Positions 60,935 through 64,000 of a DNA stretch of 64,000 nt are shown in pieces. Each line of letters begins with the position of its first letter. Position 1 is the stretch's first letter. The notes beneath the pieces were generated by a model. It worked only from the letters and a program-made list of their open reading frames with translations, had not been told where the DNA came from and did not search any database. Made by a program: the position numbers and the translations under genes. The stretch covers positions 1 through 64,000 of the forward strand of contig JAXGRA010000007.1 in NCBI GenBank assembly GCA_040766135.1. Reading direction: 5' to 3'. Origin of the DNA: JAGVSV01 sp040766135. Its GTDB lineage: Bacteria; Bacillota; Clostridia; Christensenellales; Aristaeellaceae.

Positions 60935-61870
60935 TTATAAATCAGCCTTGTTGTTGCAGCCCAATACGTTGACGATCTTATGACGCACCATGCCGGCCAG
61001 CGCGGAACGCGCTTCCTTCAGGTACTGGCGGGGGTCAAAGTGCTCCGGATGCAGCGCAAAGTGCTCGCGGATCTTGCCGGTGAACGCTAAGCGCAGGTCG
61101 CTGTCGATGTTGATTTTGCACACAGCGCCGGCTGCGGCGCGGCGCAGCATTTCCTCGGGCACGCCGCGGGCGTTGTCCAGCTTGCCGCCGTACTTGTTGA
61201 TCATGTCCACATACTCGGGCACCACGCTGGATGCGCCATGCAGCACGATGGGGAAGCCGGGCAGACGGCGGGCGACTTCATCCAGAATGTCAAAGCGCAG
61301 CTTGGGCTCGCCCTTGAACTTAAACGCGCCGTGGCTGGTGCCGATGGCGATGGCTAAGCTGTCGCACCCGGTTCTTTCTACAAACTCTTGAACCTCGTCA
61401 GGCTGGGTATAGCTGCTGTCTTCCTGGGACACCTTGATGTCATCCTCGACACCGGCCAGACGGCCCAGCTCGCCTTCCACGGTGACGCCGCGCTCGTGCG
61501 CGTACTCCACCACGCGGCGGGTCAGCTCGATGTTCTCTTCAAACGGCAGATGGCTGCCGTCGATCATCACGCTGGTAAAGCCGCCATCAATGCAGCTCTT
61601 GCAGGTCTCAAAGTCCGGGCCATGGTCCAAGTGCACCACGATGGGCAGACCGCTGGTCTCCACGGCAGCTTCGATGAGTTTCATCAGGTAGGTGTGGTTG
61701 GCATACTTGCGCGCACCGGCGCTTACCTGCAGGATCAGCGGCGCATTCTCCGCCGTGGCACCCTCCACGATGCCCTGCACGATTTCCATGTTGTTCACGT
61801 TAAACGCACCAATGGCATATCCGCCTTCGTACGCCTTTTTGAACATATCCTTTGAATTGACTAACGGCAT
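60935..61870 (-). CDS. fba: Fructose-bisphosphate aldolase, class II
   Basis: A 311-residue zinc-dependent aldolase. The zinc ligands are in VVHLDHGPDFET and the VTVEGELGRLAG, AIGTSHGAFKF and VLHGASSV segments. It splits fructose-1,6-bisphosphate into two triose phosphates. The ATG at 61870 follows GGAGGG. Its promoter is strong, and pfp follows downstream, so the two form the committed step of glycolysis for sugars brought in by the importers. KFKGEPKLRFDILDE matches the Fba type of Gram-positive bacteria. Confidence 0.95.
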   Translation of the reverse strand: MPLVNSKDMFKKAYEGGYAIGAFNVNNMEIVQGIVEGATAENAPLILQVSAGARKYANHTYLMKLIEAAVETSGLPIVVHLDHGPDFETCKSCIDGGFTSVMIDGSHLPFEENIELTRRVVEYAHERGVTVEGELGRLAGVEDDIKVSQEDSSYTQPDEVQEFVERTGCDSLAIAIGTSHGAFKFKGEPKLRFDILDEVARRLPGFPIVLHGASSVVPEYVDMINKYGGKLDNARGVPEEMLRRAAAGAVCKINIDSDLRLAFTGKIREHFALHPEHFDPRQYLKEARSALAGMVRHKIVNVLGCNNKADL

Positions 61871-61913
61871 AAAATTCCCTCCTTGTGAGATGTGGCACAA
61901 GCCCTCTTTTATC

Positions 61914-61942
61914 AGTATAACGCTGTGAGTAGGGCATGTCAA
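61914..61942 (-). promoter_or_regulatory. Strong sigma-A promoter of fba-pfp
   Basis: In the minus direction a consensus TTGACA and TATACT are 17 bases apart, about 44 bases before the fba start. Confidence 0.8.
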
Positions 61943-62005
61943 ACAAGACGAAGAATTGTCTGCACAGTTTCGCCATAGGTTGCCAAGCCTATGCCCCGAT
62001 GGTGG

Positions 62006-63391
62006 TCAGCGCTCCGTGTTCTTTTGCAGGGCGCAATACGTTTGATAGCTTCTCCGGGCGCACTCGCTGATGGCGATGGGGTGATAGCCGATGACAGCCG
62101 AATAGATGGTGTCGTTCAGCGGCTTTGTCCAATGTTCAGGCAATTTTCTGGCACCCAGCGCCGCGCCCATGATGGAGCCTACCGTGGCCCCGTTGCAGTC
62201 GGTGTCCCAGCCCAGCACGCTGGTGGCAATCGCTTTGGTAAAATCGCCCTGGGCATGGATCAGCGCCGCCACGCACAGAGCTGTGTTGTTGATGGCATGT
62301 ACCGGGTCATAGTGGGAATACCTGTCCCACAGTGCGCATGCCAATTCATAGCTGTCGGGGATGCGCTGGGCCAGCTCCACCGCTTCACGCACGGCCTGCG
62401 CCAGACGGCATTGCGCGGAGATAACCCCAAGGCCGGCGGCCACGATTTTGTGCGGATCCTGTGTGACGAAGGCGGTCGCAATGGCGGCGGCCACAAACAT
62501 GGCCCCATAGATGCCATTGCGCTCGTGCGAGAAGCTGGCATCCCGCCAGGCCAGCTCGGCGGCCAGCTTGGGGTTTCCGGCCGCAGCATAAGCATAGGCG
62601 TCCACCCGGATCTGTGCGCCGAGCAGTTCCCGCATGGGGTTCAGATACGTGCGCACCCACTTCTGCTTTTCGGCCCAGTCATCAGGCTGCTTGGCCTCAT
62701 GGTGGCAGGTGACCTGCGCAAAATTAAGGTACGATTGCGTTTCGGCGGTGCATACCAAGTGATAGGGCAGCTTTACATGCCACAGCTTGCCCACATTGTA
62801 ACTTGTCCAGTCGGTGCCCTTGTCCATCAGCAGGTGCAGGCCCAATATGGTGTAGCGGATGTCGTCATCGGTTTGCATAAACTGGATGCGCTCGCGCGTG
62901 CTGTCCATAGATCCCTGTGCAAGGAACAGATTGTGCGTAGTCTGCGCGCGGGAATGCTGGGGCGTATAGTCCTTGATGGGCCAAGCATCGGCCCCCTCAA
63001 ACCACAGGCGTACGTTTTCTGTGCCGCTGCGCCCATCGCTGCCGCCCATATAGGGGGCTGTCTCAATGGGCTTGCCCAGCGCACATCCGGCGCAGCGTCC
63101 CAGCCAAGCGCCCAGCAGCTTGTCCTGAAGCGCTGCTTCCTTAGGCATGGGGCCCAGGTCGGGCACACCCGGGCTTAGGGCAAAGATGGCCTCCAAATCA
63201 TTGGGCTCGTTTTTCTCCAGCTCTGCATCGGGCGCAAGGCGCGTCAGCTCCTCATATATCGCCATGAGCGCTTGCTCATCCTCGCCCGCAGCCGCCAGCT
63301 TGTCATAGAATGGCTCGGCCTTCGCTCCCTGCTCTTTTCGCAGGTCAACTTCCAATCGAACCAGGTTTTTCAGATGTGTCCAGCCAGGCAT
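62006..63391 (-). CDS. ADP-ribosylglycohydrolase-fold protein
   Basis: A 461-residue protein. A helical N-terminal part (1-100) is followed by a DraG-type domain that starts KLLGAWLGRCAGCALGKPIE. Metal ligands are seen in QTDDDIRYT and in GWDTDCNGATVGSIMGA. HERNGIYGAMFVAAAIATAF matches the other DraG-fold protein of the window. It lacks that protein's C-terminal extension. The ATG at 63391 follows GGAGG; the longer frame runs over the divergent promoter region. The target is unknown; a role in sugar or nucleoside-glycoside hydrolysis is as likely as protein de-ADP-ribosylation. Confidence 0.82.
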   Translation of the reverse strand: MPGWTHLKNLVRLEVDLRKEQGAKAEPFYDKLAAAGEDEQALMAIYEELTRLAPDAELEKNEPNDLEAIFALSPGVPDLGPMPKEAALQDKLLGAWLGRCAGCALGKPIETAPYMGGSDGRSGTENVRLWFEGADAWPIKDYTPQHSRAQTTHNLFLAQGSMDSTRERIQFMQTDDDIRYTILGLHLLMDKGTDWTSYNVGKLWHVKLPYHLVCTAETQSYLNFAQVTCHHEAKQPDDWAEKQKWVRTYLNPMRELLGAQIRVDAYAYAAAGNPKLAAELAWRDASFSHERNGIYGAMFVAAAIATAFVTQDPHKIVAAGLGVISAQCRLAQAVREAVELAQRIPDSYELACALWDRYSHYDPVHAINNTALCVAALIHAQGDFTKAIATSVLGWDTDCNGATVGSIMGAALGARKLPEHWTKPLNDTIYSAVIGYHPIAISECARRSYQTYCALQKNTER

Positions 63392-63479
63392 GATATCCTC
63401 CCTATCCCATTTCAAAATTTGGCACACATAGGATATACCATGCACCACAACATCATAGCAACCCAATCGCTGATTTTCT

Positions 63480-63493
63480 CCATATAAATATGG
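63480..63493. promoter_or_regulatory. Palindrome in the divergent gap before the TIGR01440 gene
   Basis: CCATAT-AA-ATATGG is a perfect inverted repeat between the two divergent genes. It lies next to a possible -10 box TAGAAT for the plus-strand gene. It could be an operator; the supporting -35 box is weak. Confidence 0.35.
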
Positions 63494-63529
63494 TAGAATA
63501 AAGCCACAACATATATGGGAGGGAGCAGG

Positions 63530-64000
63530 ATGTACGAGGATATTCGTCAACAGGCAGAACAGGCTATCGGCGAACTGCTGGCGCAAGCGAAACTTCAGCC
63601 CGGACAGGTACTGGTGATTGGTTGCTCCTCCAGCGAGATGGTGGGGCAGCGCATCGGCAAGGGCAGCAGCATGCAGGCGGCGCAGGCCGCGTGGGCGGGC
63701 ATGGCCCCGGTGCTGGCGCAGAATGGTATCCGGCCGGCGGTGCAGTGCTGTGAGCACCTCAACCGCGCGCTGATTGTGGAGCGAGACACCGCGCAGGCTC
63801 TGGGCCTGGAAATTGTCAATGTGCGCCCGCTGCCCAATGCGGGCGGCTCCTTTGCGGTCACGGCGTGGGAACATATGCAGGATCCTGTAGCCGTGGAGGA
63901 AATCCGCGCGGACGCTGGGCTGGACATCGGCGGCACGCTGATTGGCATGCACCTGAAGCGTGTGGCGGTGCCGGTGCGGCTGACACTCAACCAAATTGGA
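63530..64000 (+). CDS. TIGR01440/UPF0340 family protein (YwlG-like), 3' end cut by window edge
   Basis: The first 157 residues are visible, starting MYEDIRQQAEQAIGELL with GGGAGG before the ATG. The conserved segments VLVIGCSSSEMVGQRIG, CCEHLNRALIVER, VNVRPLPNAGGSFA and AGLDIGGTLIGMHLK are typical of this family of about 180 residues. The function is not known; a sugar-phosphate or nucleotide-binding role has been suggested by the fold. Only the last 25 or so residues are missing. Confidence 0.88.
   Translation, partial: MYEDIRQQAEQAIGELLAQAKLQPGQVLVIGCSSSEMVGQRIGKGSSMQAAQAAWAGMAPVLAQNGIRPAVQCCEHLNRALIVERDTAQALGLEIVNVRPLPNAGGSFAVTAWEHMQDPVAVEEIRADAGLDIGGTLIGMHLKRVAVPVRLTLNQIG

Noticed and set aside
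61971..61996. Inverted repeat CATAGG-N8-CCTATG after the second DraG-fold gene as terminator
   Set aside because: The stem is only six pairs and no T-run follows in the minus direction.
1..64000. CRISPR array, rRNA or complete insertion sequence
   Set aside because: No regularly spaced direct repeats, no conserved rRNA segments and no transposase gene were seen in a reading of the whole window.

Overview
The window is about 64 kb of moderately GC-rich DNA. Gene style (GGAGG ribosome-binding sites, sigma-A-like promoters, short intergenic gaps, overlapping ATGA junctions) and gene content point to an anaerobic Gram-positive Clostridia-type bacterium that lives on complex glycans. Three LplB/YtcP-type oligosaccharide importers with no ATPase gene of their own, many cytoplasmic glycoside hydrolases, a PPi-dependent phosphofructokinase and a corrinoid methyltransferase set all fit a gut or sediment fermenter. 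A narrower placement (for example Christensenellales-like) is only a guess. I see no rRNA, tRNA, CRISPR array or complete insertion sequence.

Layout. 1-2.9 kb: end of a flavodoxin-like gene, an MFS exporter and a metallophosphoesterase. 2.9-6.5 kb: importer 1 (two permeases, binding protein) with a cre-like site upstream. 6.7-14.0 kb: accessory redox and membrane genes: a quinone-oxidoreductase-like dehydrogenase, an XRE regulator with its membrane partner, a four-gene operon (FMN-binding protein, MarR regulator, two flavodoxin-fold proteins) with a palindrome at its promoter, an alpha/beta hydrolase, another flavodoxin-fold oxidoreductase and a CPBP protease. 14.4-15.0 kb: a 5'-truncated DUF5050-like remnant. 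15.0-26.8 kb: one long operon for N-acetylhexosamine glycan use (GH123/DUF4091-like protein, amidohydrolase, importer 2, NagA, ROK kinase, two TIM-barrel isomerases, Gfo/Idh dehydrogenase, nucleoside phosphorylase), preceded by its AraC regulator. 28.0-28.8 kb: a secreted SGNH hydrolase. 28.8-39.5 kb: a corrinoid methyl-transfer module (two UroD-fold methyltransferases, PocR/AraC regulator, corrinoid protein, Nudix protein, DUF2284 protein, reductive activator) that runs into a beta-mannosidase and an RlmI-type rRNA methyltransferase. 39.5-44.2 kb: a lower-GC PLD-nuclease/helicase fusion, a rhomboid protease and a PIG-L deacetylase. 44.3-47.5 kb: YhhN membrane protein, sialidase-like protein and a PrsA-like foldase with a coiled-coil insert. 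47.55-47.74 kb: a 165-bp MITE-like element with 20-bp terminal inverted repeats and a 10-bp target duplication. 47.9-51.5 kb: importer 3. 51.6-56.3 kb: GH36, ZIP metal transporter and GH2. 56.4-59.6 kb: a secreted protein and a DraG-fold protein with a large C-terminal beta-rich region. 59.7-61.9 kb: Pfp and class II aldolase. 62.0-64.0 kb: a second DraG-fold protein and a partial TIGR01440 gene.

How the parts fit. Binding proteins and permeases import oligosaccharides; the hydrolases lack signal peptides, so cleavage is most likely in the cytoplasm; NagA, ROK kinase, isomerases and the Gfo/Idh enzyme convert the sugars, which enter glycolysis at Pfp and aldolase. The most thought-provoking locus is the corrinoid module fused by operon structure to a beta-mannosidase. 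It suggests removal of methyl groups from a sugar-linked or imported methylated compound, under a PocR/AraC regulator whose probable binding sites (two 9-bp direct repeats 22 bp apart) are visible in front of the corrinoid gene.
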